A stretch of 64,000 nt of DNA from Ophiocordyceps camponoti-saundersi (nom. inval.) (Eukaryota; Ascomycota; Sordariomycetes; Hypocreales; Ophiocordycipitaceae). The stretch covers positions 62,001 to 126,000 of the forward strand of contig PDHQ01000001.1 in assembly GCA_003339415.1 (NCBI GenBank), written 5' to 3'. How positions within the stretch are numbered: position 1 is the stretch's first letter; every line of letters starts with the position of its first letter. This document shows, one piece after another, positions 12,161-22,012 of this stretch. A program made the position numbers and the translations under genes. The notes below the pieces were generated by a model. The model was not told the DNA's origin and did no database searches. It saw only the letters and a program-made list of their open reading frames with translations.

Positions 12161-13791
12161 ATGTTTTATCAAGGCTCTCTGCAGGAGGGGATCTCTGCGG
12201 CCGTCGGGCAGCAGAAGCTGGTCGTTTGCTTCGTTACCAGCAAGTTTGCCTTTCTCCGTTGGCTTTGCGATGTTGATGAGGCTGACGAGTGCTCTGGTAT
12301 AGACGATAATGAAGAGAGCAAAACGTGGGAGAACGATTTCCTCAGGGAAAGCCCCGTATGCCATGATTTGCCGACGACTGGTCACCTCACGGTGCTGACC
12401 TAGGATACCGCAGCTGGACGAGTTGATAACCTCTCGGGCCGTCGCCCTTCGTCTCGAAGCGGGGTCCGAGTCGGCGGCCTACCTCGCCCAAATCTTCCCC
12501 CTGCCTCAGACGCCCACTATCGTCATCATGAAGCACGGCGAACTGAGGGAATACATCGCCGCCGGAACGACCAAGGACGACTTTGTACGCCGCGTGAAGG
12601 GCGCCTTCGATATGGCCCCTACGGCGGCTTCTCCGACCACAACGACCCAGGACGTGGAGCCCTCGACGGTAAACGGAGCTACATCACAGTCGTCGGCTCC
12701 GCAAGAGGACGACAGCGTGCGTCGAACCCTGGCCGAGAGGGCGGCCAGGCTCCAGGCCGAAAAGGACGAAGCCGACCGAAGAGAAAAAGAAGAGCGAGCT
12801 AAACGCAAGGCCAAGGCCGCAGCTGAGGCTGAGGCAGGTGCCGACACGGGGGCTGCGAGGTCACACAAGATGGCCGAGGAATTGCAGAAGCAACGACAGA
12901 AACGGGAAGAAGAGCGCCGGCGAATCCTCAAACGCATCGAGGACGACAAGCATGAGAGACGCCAGCGATCCCTTCAGCGGCAGCAGAACCGCATCGATGG
13001 GCTGCATACGGGTGACGTAGCGTCCTCTCTGGTAAAGGCGCCGGAGTCCAAGCTACCGTCGACGACGCGGATGGGCGACATGGCCTCGATCCAGGTCAGA
13101 GTCTTCGACGGCACGACGATCCGAGGCCGCTTCAAGACTTTGGCGCCCTTTAGCCAAGTGCGGGCTTGGGTGGACGAGAAGCGCTCAGACGGCTCGGCGC
13201 CCTACACGTTTCGACAGCTTCTAACTCCCAAGCCCAACCTCGCGATCGACGAGACGGACGAGACCAAGACGCTGGCGGATTTGGGCCTCGCTCCCTCTTC
13301 GACGCTGATCCTCGTCCCCGTGCAGAAGTTCTCGACGGCTTATGATGCGAAGCCGCAGCAGGGACATCAGGGGCAGCAGGGACAGCAGGGACAGCAGGGA
13401 CATCAACAGCCACAGAATCTGCTGGCTCGTATCATGTATGCCGTGTACGCCCTGCTAGCCTGGTTGACGGGACTTGTCGGGTTCGGGGGAAGGGCTACGA
13501 CGGCGCCGGCTCTCGAGTCCGAGGCAACGGCTTCCACGTCGTCGGCCCTGGCTGCTCGTCAGGGTGGCCATCGGCGCATAAGAGATTTCGACAATGTCAT
13601 CGATCAGCCGAGGAACCAGCAGCAGCAGCTATACAATGGCAACTCGGTGAGCAATTTTTTCTTATATTTTCTTCTTGTTTGTCGGCCGAGTTGATGGGCT
13701 GGCATGGCAATGGATAGAAGCTGACTGACTTGGGATCGTCGTGTCGCAGTTGAACTTTGAGCCCCGACCTGAAGACGAAGACGACAACTAA
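12161..13791 (+). CDS. UBX-domain protein with thioredoxin-like N-terminus (UBXN4/erasin-like)
   Basis: Four exons (12161-12239, 12303-12355, 12414-13646, 13750-13791) give 468 residues. The N-terminus (MFYQGSLQEGISAAV, then VVCF, then TPTIVIMKHGELREYI) resembles a thioredoxin-like UAS domain. A charged coiled coil spans about 140-210. The UBX beta-grasp lies at about 268-350 (IQVRVFDGTTIRGRF ... LADLGLAPSSTLIL). A Gln/Gly-rich linker is followed by a hydrophobic stretch (LLARIMYAVYALLAWLTGLV). The same domain order occurs in human UBXN4, a peripheral ER membrane protein that brings p97/Cdc48 to ER-associated degradation. Intron 1 is a GC-AG intron: exon 1 ends ACCA and the donor is gcaagt, a typical GC donor. 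The last exon codes only 13 residues. Confidence 0.85.
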
Positions 13792-14117
13792 GGGCAGTGT
13801 GGTACGAATAGCAGATGAGCAGCGTACGGAGGGGCAATGGACGATTTCAGTCCGTGAATAACAAGGACCTAGATAGGTATCTAGCGAGCAATGCGCTACG
13901 TTGTATTGTACATCTCGAGAAGAGAGGGGGGAAAGGGGGGACAAGCTTTTACCAAAGGCTGCTGTCCTTTGATCTAGCGGTAACATGAATACATCGTGTC
14001 CTCTGTGACCTCTTTCTGTGGTGTGCTTTTAAGTTGTATTATTTCCTCCACTCGCAAGCATCATGAGCTTCCGGGGGAGAGACAAAAGGAGCGAAAGACA
14101 AAAAAAAGGCAAGCTAT
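13792..14117. other. Intergenic, convergent UBX/CHCH genes
   Basis: 3' flanks of two convergent genes. No repeat or extra gene recognised. Confidence 0.6.
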
Positions 14118-14671
14118 TCATTGTCCAGCTGCAGCGGCACGACAAGCCTTGAGCTGCTCAAAGTACCACCCACAAGAATAGATATCATTCTTCTCCTGAA
14201 GACACCTGTTGAAGTCGGCCAGGGCGGGCTGACAAGCCGGCGCCTCGTATTGAAGCGGCTGCTGAGCCTGCTGCTGATGCATCATCGGAGCGGGCGTTTG
14301 ATCTTGTTGAGCCGGTGCTTGCTCGGAGGAGGATCCGCCGCCGAAGAAGCCGCCTATGGCGTGTCCCACCGAAGAGCCTATCGCAACGCCACTATTTTCA
14401 AGAATAGAATCAGCCCCGTTTCCCATCTTTTCGAAAAAAAAAAACATAATTTCAAAAGATACCGGGGGAAAAGAGAGAAAAAAACGTACGCAGCGGTGCT
14501 GGCCATCTGTCCGAAAAGTCCCGGCCCCTGAGCCTGAGGCGCGACCGTAGGCGCCGTCGTCGTCGAGGGCGCCATGGTAGAACTTGGCCTTTGCTGCTGA
14601 GGCGCGGGGGCGGGACGGGGCGCCGATGGACGGACTGGTGCGGAGCGGCCTGCTGAGCGGTTACGAGGCAT
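14118..14671 (-). CDS. mix17: Twin CX9C protein, Mix17/CHCHD2-like
   Basis: Exons 14490-14671 and 14118-14391 give 151 residues. The first 60 residues are rich in Arg, Ala, Pro and Gln, consistent with a mitochondrial targeting segment. A glycine-rich hydrophobic patch follows (GVAIGSSVGHAIGGFFGG). The C-terminal CHCH domain shows the two CX9C motifs exactly: CQPALADFNRC and CGWYFEQLKAC. Proteins of this type are imported by the Mia40 relay into the intermembrane space and are linked to respiration and MICOS function. The layout matches yeast Mix17 and human CHCHD2/10. The intron opens gtacgt and lies inside the hydrophobic patch. Confidence 0.9.
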
Positions 14672-15148
14672 CTTTATTGAGTTGGAGGATTTTGAAGGGT
14701 TTTGGTGTATTTTTGAGGTGTTGATTGAGGTGGTGGGAGCGTTGTGTCGATGGCTGGTGAAAAATCGAAGCTGAGGAAAAGCCGAGGTGCGAAACGTAGG
14801 GACTAGGGAGGTTTTTGTTATTGGCCAATCGGAGGTTCTGGTTTGTTCTGGATGGGTGGTGGCGCTTCGGTGCTGGCTTTCTCCGATGGGTGAGGACCGC
14901 GATAGGGAGATATACCTCTATAACAGCATATCAGGTGCGCATGCATCTATCCACTCATGATGCTTCTCATCTAACACGGCAAAAGTCGTCGAAACAGTGA
15001 AAGGGAGGCCATTACTCCGAACCCCAATCGTCACCGTATGCCGCTATATATTTACATGCTCTCATACACACACGAGGTGAAATAAATCACGAAAAGGAGA
15101 ATAGGCACGTAAAAGAAATTGGAGAAAAAAAAAACCCATCCCCCTTCT
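14672..15148. other. Intergenic between CHCH gene and lrp1
   Basis: Promoter side of the CHCH gene and 3' flank of lrp1. No extra feature recognised. Confidence 0.5.
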
Positions 15149-15914
15149 TCAATCTCTCTGCTTTTTCCCCCTCGATCTCCTACTCCGCTTCTTTTTCTTC
15201 TCCTCTGTCGTTGACTCCTCTTCAGCCGGCCGCTTATTAACGCCGTTCCCGTTCCCCCTCCCGCTCCCGCTTCCACTGCCCTCCACGGCCTTGAGCAGCG
15301 CCTTGGCACGCTCCTCGGCAATCTTCTCCGCAAGCTTGTTGCTGACAGATTTGTTATCCGACTTTTATAACCGCAAGAACGACAAATCAGTAAATCCGAT
15401 AAGGATGAAGTAAAATAAACGTATCCGTACAGAGGACAGTAAGAAATGAGAGGGGAAAGAGACTCACAAGATTCGCCTTCAACATCCTGGCAGCAGCCTC
15501 CTGATTCACCGTCAAGCTCCTCGGCTTCTTCGTCTCCGGCCCTTCCTCAGCAGCCTGTATCTTGGCGAAATACTGCTGCACGCGCTTCAATTCCGTAAAG
15601 ACGGCATGTTCCTTGGCGTCCACACCATGAAGTCTCAACGAAGCTTTTTTACACGTCAGCATGTCCGTATCACATAGTGAAGAAAAGAAAGGGACAACAG
15701 GTGGAGTGAAGGGAAAAAAGGAAAACTCACAGAAAAGCAGCGACTCTATCGCGTACGCTGAAAGCGAAAATAGCTTCGCCCGGTCCAGCAGCGGTAACCG
15801 AGAGGCCCGCTCGTCGAGACCGTTCGTCAGCGGCGCCAGCGCATCTTCCAGGTCGTCGAGCTGAGCTTCCAGTCGGTCCAGGTCCGGCGTCAAGTCCTTG
15901 ATGTCTGTCATCAT
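15149..15914 (-). CDS. lrp1: Exosome cofactor Lrp1/Rrp47 (C1D family)
   Basis: Exons 15731-15914, 15468-15643 and 15149-15361 give 190 residues (189 if the second ATG at 15911 is used). The N-terminal helices (DLDRLEAQLDDLEDAL, then AIESLLFSSLRLHGVD) and the block KEHAVFTELKRVQQYFAKI are the Sas10/Utp3/C1D domain. The tail is basic and low complexity, with two Lys/Arg clusters suitable for RNA binding and nuclear import. Lrp1 stabilises the Rrp6 nuclease of the nuclear exosome and takes part in 3' maturation of rRNA, snoRNA and snRNA. The intron junction inside LLFS|SLRLHG restores the family consensus, which supports the splice model. Confidence 0.9.
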
Positions 15915-16360
15915 CGTCTCCGTCTTCGTGGGCTTCGTCTTTCCCCTCGTTGATTGGGTTACCTTTTGTTAAGCTTCACGGGATGTGTACTTTTGCTCTG
16001 CTTTACGGATGCTCTGCTGCGTTTTACCTGTCGTCGCCGTGGCTGATAGTGATGAGTCATCCGTCATGATTCATGCAACTAACGGGGCTGGGCTTTCCGT
16101 CATTACACTTGGACATGCCTCTCTTTCATCCACCCAAGGCGTCAACGGTTATTCATATACACATCTGTGTCGAGTCTGACAGGTTACATCTAAGAAAGGA
16201 GCCTTCGGAGAGAGTCTTAGAGAGTCGATATCTGTTTCGATTTCAACCCACTCCCTGATATGTACAACTGGCACCAGTCGACTCTCCCCACCCCTTCCCC
16301 CTTGTACATATATACATCCATACCGACTTCACAACAGCGCTCTCTTCTCCCTACAACTGT
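15915..16360. other. Intergenic between lrp1 and the Zn2Cys6 gene
   Basis: Promoter of lrp1 and 3' flank of the regulator gene. No further feature recognised. Confidence 0.5.
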
Positions 16361-18219
16361 CTAAAGCTGCAACCACGTCTTCACCGTCCAATCGTCTACC
16401 TTGCCTGGCTTCTCTACCGCCCTCCGCTTGAGCTGTTCCGTCTGGGTCTGTATCACCTTGAGGTAGGCGTTCCGCTGCCCCCCCTCGTCCGGCGCGCTTT
16501 TCGGCGCTTCGCCTCCTCCCGGCGATGCAATTTGCGCATTGCTCATGAGTCGGTCACGCATGATGAGCATCGACGGCATCCGCAAGTTGAGTTGCGACAG
16601 CATGTTGGCGTACCGGACTCCAAGGTGATTACCGATGCACTCGAGCCGGCCCTTGACCCAGACCCGCTGCAGATCCGTCAAGTAGTCCTGGTTCTGCACG
16701 CAAACCAGCGGCCAGATGGCGAAGAAGCCCGCCAGGCTCTTCTCCGTGTCGTCCTCGCCGCATGCGTAGCCCGAGAGCTGCGCCCGTACCTTGAGATCCT
16801 TTCGCTTACAGAACCATCCGAGCTGATACGGCACCGAGGCGATGACGTCGGCGATAGCCTCGACGCACGTTGCCGACACCGTCGCGTATTCTGGCGTCGT
16901 CCGGTAGTCGGCCGGCGATATGAGCCACGCCTTGAGCCGGATGGTGAGAGAAGCCAAGACGATTCGCAAGCATCGCGTCACGTTCCATAGATTCGCCACC
17001 CACAGGTCCCCGTACAGATCAATGCGCCCCGGGAACGCCTCCGCCTTGGAGTAGTCGCGCTTGGGGTTGTAGTCCTCCCAGGCCTCCGTTGTCCAGCGCA
17101 GGGCCTCGGGGAGCGCTCGCAGCCACTCTACCATCTCCTTGTCGAGGGCATAGCATTTTTGCATCGTTTCCTTTATGAGCCGCGCGTTGCCCGTGGTCCG
17201 CGTCAGTGTCGTTAGGAGGTGGTTTACTTCGTTCTTCAGCAACGCTGTGCGGCTGCTAAATTTTTGGAATTCGGACGAGACACCCAGGCTCACAGGATCG
17301 TCCACCCACCATTCGATGTTGAGGTTAGGAGCTTTACCAGTACTCAGTGAGTGGATAATCTGATCGGTCCAGTTGTTAGCCATCTCACGCAGCAATGTCA
17401 CGGAAGATCGCGGGCGGATACCATTTGCACGCGGACGGCGATGAAGAGGTCGAGACCAGTCTTAGTCTTGAGCTGTTCGGGGCCCCTGGCCTTGACGAGC
17501 TCGATGGCGCCCTCTATGTGGGAGCTCCAAGCGTACATGCCCTTTCTCGACGTGATGCTCTCAAAGAGACCGAGCAGGAGAATGGCGGCAAGCGTGTCAT
17601 CTCGCTTGACCAACGCCGGGTCCCTTAATGCCGAAAAGGTGGCGGCAAGTGCCTTGGTATAGCAACCCAGGGCCTTCTTCTCAAAGTCATTGCCGCAACC
17701 CACGCGATTGTTGAGCGAGGCCAGGGAACAGGCGTCAAATGCGTTCTTGAAAGAAGGAGCGAGTGTATCCTTTCTTAGTAGGGGAACCAGAAACTCGAGA
17801 AAGCCACGAGTAGTGGCGAGGGCCTGTCGCGGGATGAGAACATAGTTGGAGACGAAGTGACAAGATGCGAGGTCCTCAACCGGTAACTGCAACAGCGAAG
17901 GCACCGTTTCGGAAGGCGGCGACGTTGGGGGCGAGGAAGAAGAGTGGCCGTCAGACGTCTCGGCGGAAGCGCTACTGGAAGAACCCCTGGCTTTCTTGTC
18001 TGTCGCATTGGACGGACATGGCTGACGGTAGCCAGGACACTGTCTTCGTGCCCTCGCACATTGCTTGCAAGTCGGCTTTGTCTCGTCGCACTGAAAGGCG
18101 TATCAGAAGAGCAGATAGGTAGGTATGTTGTAAGTAAATAAGTCTTGCTAAGAGCGTACCTTGATCCTCCGGATCCTGCACATCTGACAGCCCCTGGAGG
18201 GCTTACCGCCGTAGGCCAT
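16361..18219 (-). CDS. Zn2Cys6 fungal transcription factor
   Basis: Exons 18160-18219, 17422-18090 and 16361-17359 give 575 residues. The zinc cluster begins at residue 11 (CQMCRIRRIKC, then DETKPTC, KQC, and a later Cys). The spacing C-x2-C-x6-C is exact and the first intron falls just before the third Cys, a frequent position in this family. A Ser/Pro-rich linker follows. The remaining about 450 residues look like the fungal-specific regulatory domain (blocks LLLGLFESITSRKGMYAWSS and a terminal helical region). It should bind DNA in the nucleus. The target genes cannot be inferred, because the neighbours do not form a pathway. The adjoining flavin monooxygenase on the same strand is a possible target only by proximity. 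Confidence 0.88.
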
Positions 18220-19792
18220 GAGGCACGAGTGTCGGTATCAGATTTCCTGTATGTACGTATGTATGTTGTATGTGGAGGGGAGAGAATGCCGATATCGCCG
18301 CGGTAGTTGGAGGGCGCGGGGTGGTGGCGGGAAGGAAAAGCTGATGAGAGCCATGGTGTCGGACCAAGGTACCTTTTTTTTCCCCGTCGACATGACAAGG
18401 CTCTGTCTGGTGGGTCCGTCATAATTATGACAGCGTCGACGAGGCGAGGGCACGTCGTAGGCGTCGTCGTACAATGTCGAAGATGGCAGAAGGGGGCCCT
18501 TGTTCAAGCGGCTGCGAAATGAGGCCGGCTGTTTCAGGCAAAAGCTGCGAGACTGATCGACAGCCAGCGAATGTACGGCACTTGATGCCAAATGCCGTCT
18601 CGTATCTTGGTTCGTTCATCTGTCGTTTGGCGAGGCCCAAAGTGACAGAGCAAACAGGCCGAAAATAATAGAATCTCCACCTGGCATTGTTGCAGCTCGT
18701 CGTTCATTGTTCCGTCGGGAGCTTAATGAGTGGGAACGATCGTTACATCGGCCACTTCGTCGCACTCGATTCGGACGTTTTTTCCTGACCATTGTTTCTT
18801 TCTTTCCTTGACGTTGCATCTCTTCTACGATTCAGCCATCTTCGAGCAAGAGTCCGAAAATTGCTAGCAAAGCAGGATATGGACATCATGTGACTCTCTA
18901 AGCCCTTGCCTCCTTCCACCTCTTATCCCTTTGGGTGTGGTAATGCCACCCTCAGGTCACTTGCAGGGTTCGTCGCTAATAGGACGCTATGGATCAGCAG
19001 CTACATTTTAATACTAAGAGATCTCACTATATAGGAAGTACTCCCAGTTCTGCGACTTACATAGCGTTACTTTACGCACCACTGCGCAGGCCCCGACAGC
19101 GAAGTCGAGATTGGTATCTGCAAGCTTAATCAGCAGCGTGGAGACCGTGACCTGAGGGTGGCGTTACCACACCCAAAGGGATCAGCAAGCCCTGTTCGTC
19201 ATTAGTAAGCGGCCTTTGACCACTCAGACTCTCGCCGTTCATAACGATAACCTCCAGCCTCTCATAGTTCATGCATTTCAAAACTGCCTGACTCCGCTTT
19301 CAATGCCATCGTCACCTCGTCTCGAGTCGCCCCATATTATCTACCTACACAGGTACCTACCTAGGAACCCAGCACCGTTCTCCTCCCCGGCCTGGGTACG
19401 CACAAAGTACAGACAGATACCAGCCGGCACCTTGGCGTTACCCATCAAGGCAAATTCCAAGCATCGTCTGCTGCCCACCTCGATCCATGTCTCACTGTTA
19501 ACCACAGAATCACCAACGCCAGATCCACTTCCAAACTTCAGCTCAATCACGGCTAGGCCTCGACCGTCAACCACTAGCCCCTTGTGCGACCGACTGATAT
19601 CCGTAATGCCTCTACATACATACATATATGGCCAGCTAAGCCGGGTCAGCATGCATACAATCGCTCACTATAGGTGGGCATTCCACGAATTCTCTCGGTT
19701 CCAATCCGAGCTGACTGTTTCGTTTCGCACGAACCAACACCTACATACATACACGAATGCCTACCCCTCTCTCTATCTGCTCAGGTACTCAT
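18220..19792. other. 1.6-kb intergenic region with MITE-like element
   Basis: 5' flank of the Zn2Cys6 gene and 3' flank of the flavin monooxygenase. It contains the MITE-like element at 18925-19182 and a CCTAGG motif near 19355. A minus-strand open frame at 19341-19652 is not supported as a gene. Confidence 0.5.
18925..19182. mobile_element. MITE-like element with 36-bp terminal inverted repeats
   Basis: Positions 18925-18960 and 19147-19182 are inverted copies of 36 bp with a single mismatch. They enclose 186 bp of non-coding sequence. The small size, the long near-perfect terminal repeats and the absence of an ORF fit a non-autonomous DNA transposon. No convincing target-site duplication is visible beyond an ambiguous AT, so the superfamily cannot be named. 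The similarity of the arms argues for a recent insertion. Confidence 0.75.
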
Positions 19793-21344
19793 CTAGCCCG
19801 TCTTGCCGAGGGTTTTCTTAACCTCCTCCGCCACATTGTACTCGATGACCGCTTTCAGAGGCTTAGCCATGAGGCTTGGAAAGCATCCTGCGTATTATTA
19901 GCCACAGCCCCTCACTCACTTTCATGTGCAACTGAAACGGGGGCTCGAAAGGGGTTGAAGAAAAAAAAACACTTACCCAAAATCCACAGCATCACGTACA
20001 TGGTGTACTCCTGTACCAGACTCATGTCCCGCTTGGAGCTCTGCGCCGCCTGAGCGTCATGCAGGATCTTAGTGACGCGGGGCAGGCGTAACTCCATGTA
20101 CTGCTTTGCAGCTGTGGTTATGAGCTCCTTGCGGCTGGTGACGTCGGTCTTGTGCTCCTGATACGCCTTGCGCAGGTGATGGGAAAGAAAGAGAGTCAAA
20201 GCCTCGGCATCCTCCAACGATTGCGACGATCCCTGTCCCGACGTCGGGGGTAGCGCATGGGCCGCGTCTCCGACGAGGACGACGCCGTCGCGTTCCCAAG
20301 TCGGCAGCGACGGCACCGTCCACGTCGGATACATGTTCTTCACCTGAACTGACTCGAGAATTCTCTGCACAACGGGGTCTTTCCAATCCTTGTGCCGCTC
20401 CCTCAGCTGTCGGTTCACGGCGTTCGGATCGAGTGTCTCCGGCGTCGGACACTCGGCGACCGAGTACGTCGACCACCAGCCGAGGCTATCTCCGGGCGCG
20501 GACACGTGAAATGGCGAGTCGCGGTACGGCGCCGACTCGGCGCTGTCGGCAAAAAAGTAGCCAAAGAAGCCGTTTCCGCCAAAGACATAATTCATCGACC
20601 CCTTTTCCACGAGGTCCTTCACCTCGCTCGAGGGGATGAAGCCGCCGACGCCGACCAGACCCCTGCACCGGATAAGCATCAGTTTCGGGTATGTTGCACG
20701 CCCACCGTGACGCGCGCTTACTCGTAATGGGGCGGAAACGGATCGCCATCCGCCTCCGGGAAAAGCGCCATCTTGGCCAGGCTCTTCAAGCCGTCGGCGC
20801 CGATGATCATGTCAGCCTCGACGGGCGGTGACCCGTCGGCGAACCGGATCAGGTTGCGGCCGTGGGAGTTGGCCACCACCTCAGCCACCCTCTTAGTCAC
20901 GATGGCGTCGTCAGGGACTCGCGTGCGCAGACATCTCCAAAGCCAGTGACGACTGCTTGCGACCATGTTCATGCCATTGTCCACGTCACCGTCCCCGCGA
21001 CCGCACGGCTGCACTCGAGCCAATACCATCCCCCTCTTACTTCTCATGTTCATGGTCGGCACGACATACCCACCGCGGACCACGTCGCAGAGGATGTCCT
21101 CGTCGAGGCGTTTGAGCACATTGAGGCCATTGGCGCCGACGCCCAGGCCGCCACCAACGACGAGCGTCGATGAGTGGGTGGAATCTTGGCTCCGGGCCGA
21201 GGCCGTCGTGTCCTTGTCCGTATCGTGAGTCTCGTAGATGGTAATGTCATGTGGCTCTGCCGATAAGGGCTTGGGCAAGTGCTTCTTCAGCAACAGGTAG
21301 GTGGCGCACCCGGAGATGCCCGCACCGACGATGACGATCTTCAT
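19793..21344 (-). CDS. FAD-dependent monooxygenase (class A flavoprotein)
   Basis: Exons 20722-21344, 19977-20662 and 19793-19887 give 467 residues. The N-terminal dinucleotide fold VGAGISG (Gly7, Gly9, Gly12) is followed by a second-strand acid (TIYETHD). Later come the motif around DMIIGADGLKS and the GD motif VLVGDAAHALPPTSGQG, which contacts the ribityl chain of FAD. This set defines group A flavoprotein hydroxylases such as salicylate or kynurenine hydroxylase relatives. They use NAD(P)H and O2 to hydroxylate small molecules. The substrate is unknown. No transmembrane signal is evident, although the region near VMLWILG is hydrophobic. The last exon restores a charged C-terminus and a stop. 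The gene lies alone, without other biosynthetic enzymes. Confidence 0.85.
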
Positions 21345-22012
21345 TGTCCGGTCCGACGACGTCTAGGGCGCAGGGTTCGGAGGGTTTCTAGGGATCAGAC
21401 CTTGATCCTCTCGTGCGGCGGGCCGGCTCAGACGGTTTTCTGCCTGGAGGCTAGGACGGTTTGTAGCCCCCAGCGTGAGACGTACCTTGCCGCGTCATTG
21501 GAGGGAAAGGAGTCGACGATGACCGAGCCCTCCGTTGGGAAAGGCTCTTGTTGCACCGCATCAGTGCGAACGTCACAGAGGGGACAGTACTTTGTTCTTC
21601 GGCACGAGGTCTGCCGACTTGCGACGTCTAGCATGGTTTGGGCTTGTATCGATAAGAACTCTACGGAGTAGCTGACGACGTCATCTGTGATTTGTGGAAG
21701 TGGGTCGCTATGCACGTGATCGATTGACGGTAGGGACATTGAGATATCTTGGGGAGAAAAAAACGTTGTCACAGGCAGACGCTGGATCTTCACTACATAC
21801 ATATCACTTACATACATACCCAGACATATCATCGCGTCATCGTTCTCTTCTTCGCTTACACCTGTTCATGGCCCTCCCCCCTTACTAAAGAGCCTCTCCC
21901 TTGAACCGAAAGACAAAACGAAAGCTTTACATCTCTTCTCTCAGGAGATCACAATCCGCATGCCATACTCGCCATCTCGCATCCCATCGTCACATTAGCC
22001 AAAGCTTACAAG
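21345..22012. other. Intergenic, divergent FAD monooxygenase / PanE-like gene
   Basis: Shared upstream region. It should contain the missing first exon or start codon of the plus-strand gene, since none lies in its open frame. A minus-strand open frame (21428-21832) is present but unsupported. Confidence 0.5.

Noticed and set aside
19341..19652. Minus-strand open frame of 103 residues (block GITDISRSHKGLVVDGRG)
   Set aside because: It looks more protein-like than most shadows, but there is no recognised family, no convincing start or splice context, and it lies in the 3' flank of the flavin monooxygenase. Possible relic or small gene, left undecided.
21428..21832. Minus-strand open frame of 134 residues with a CPLC motif, upstream of the monooxygenase
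   Set aside because: Single CxxC, no domain, sits in the divergent promoter region; not supported.
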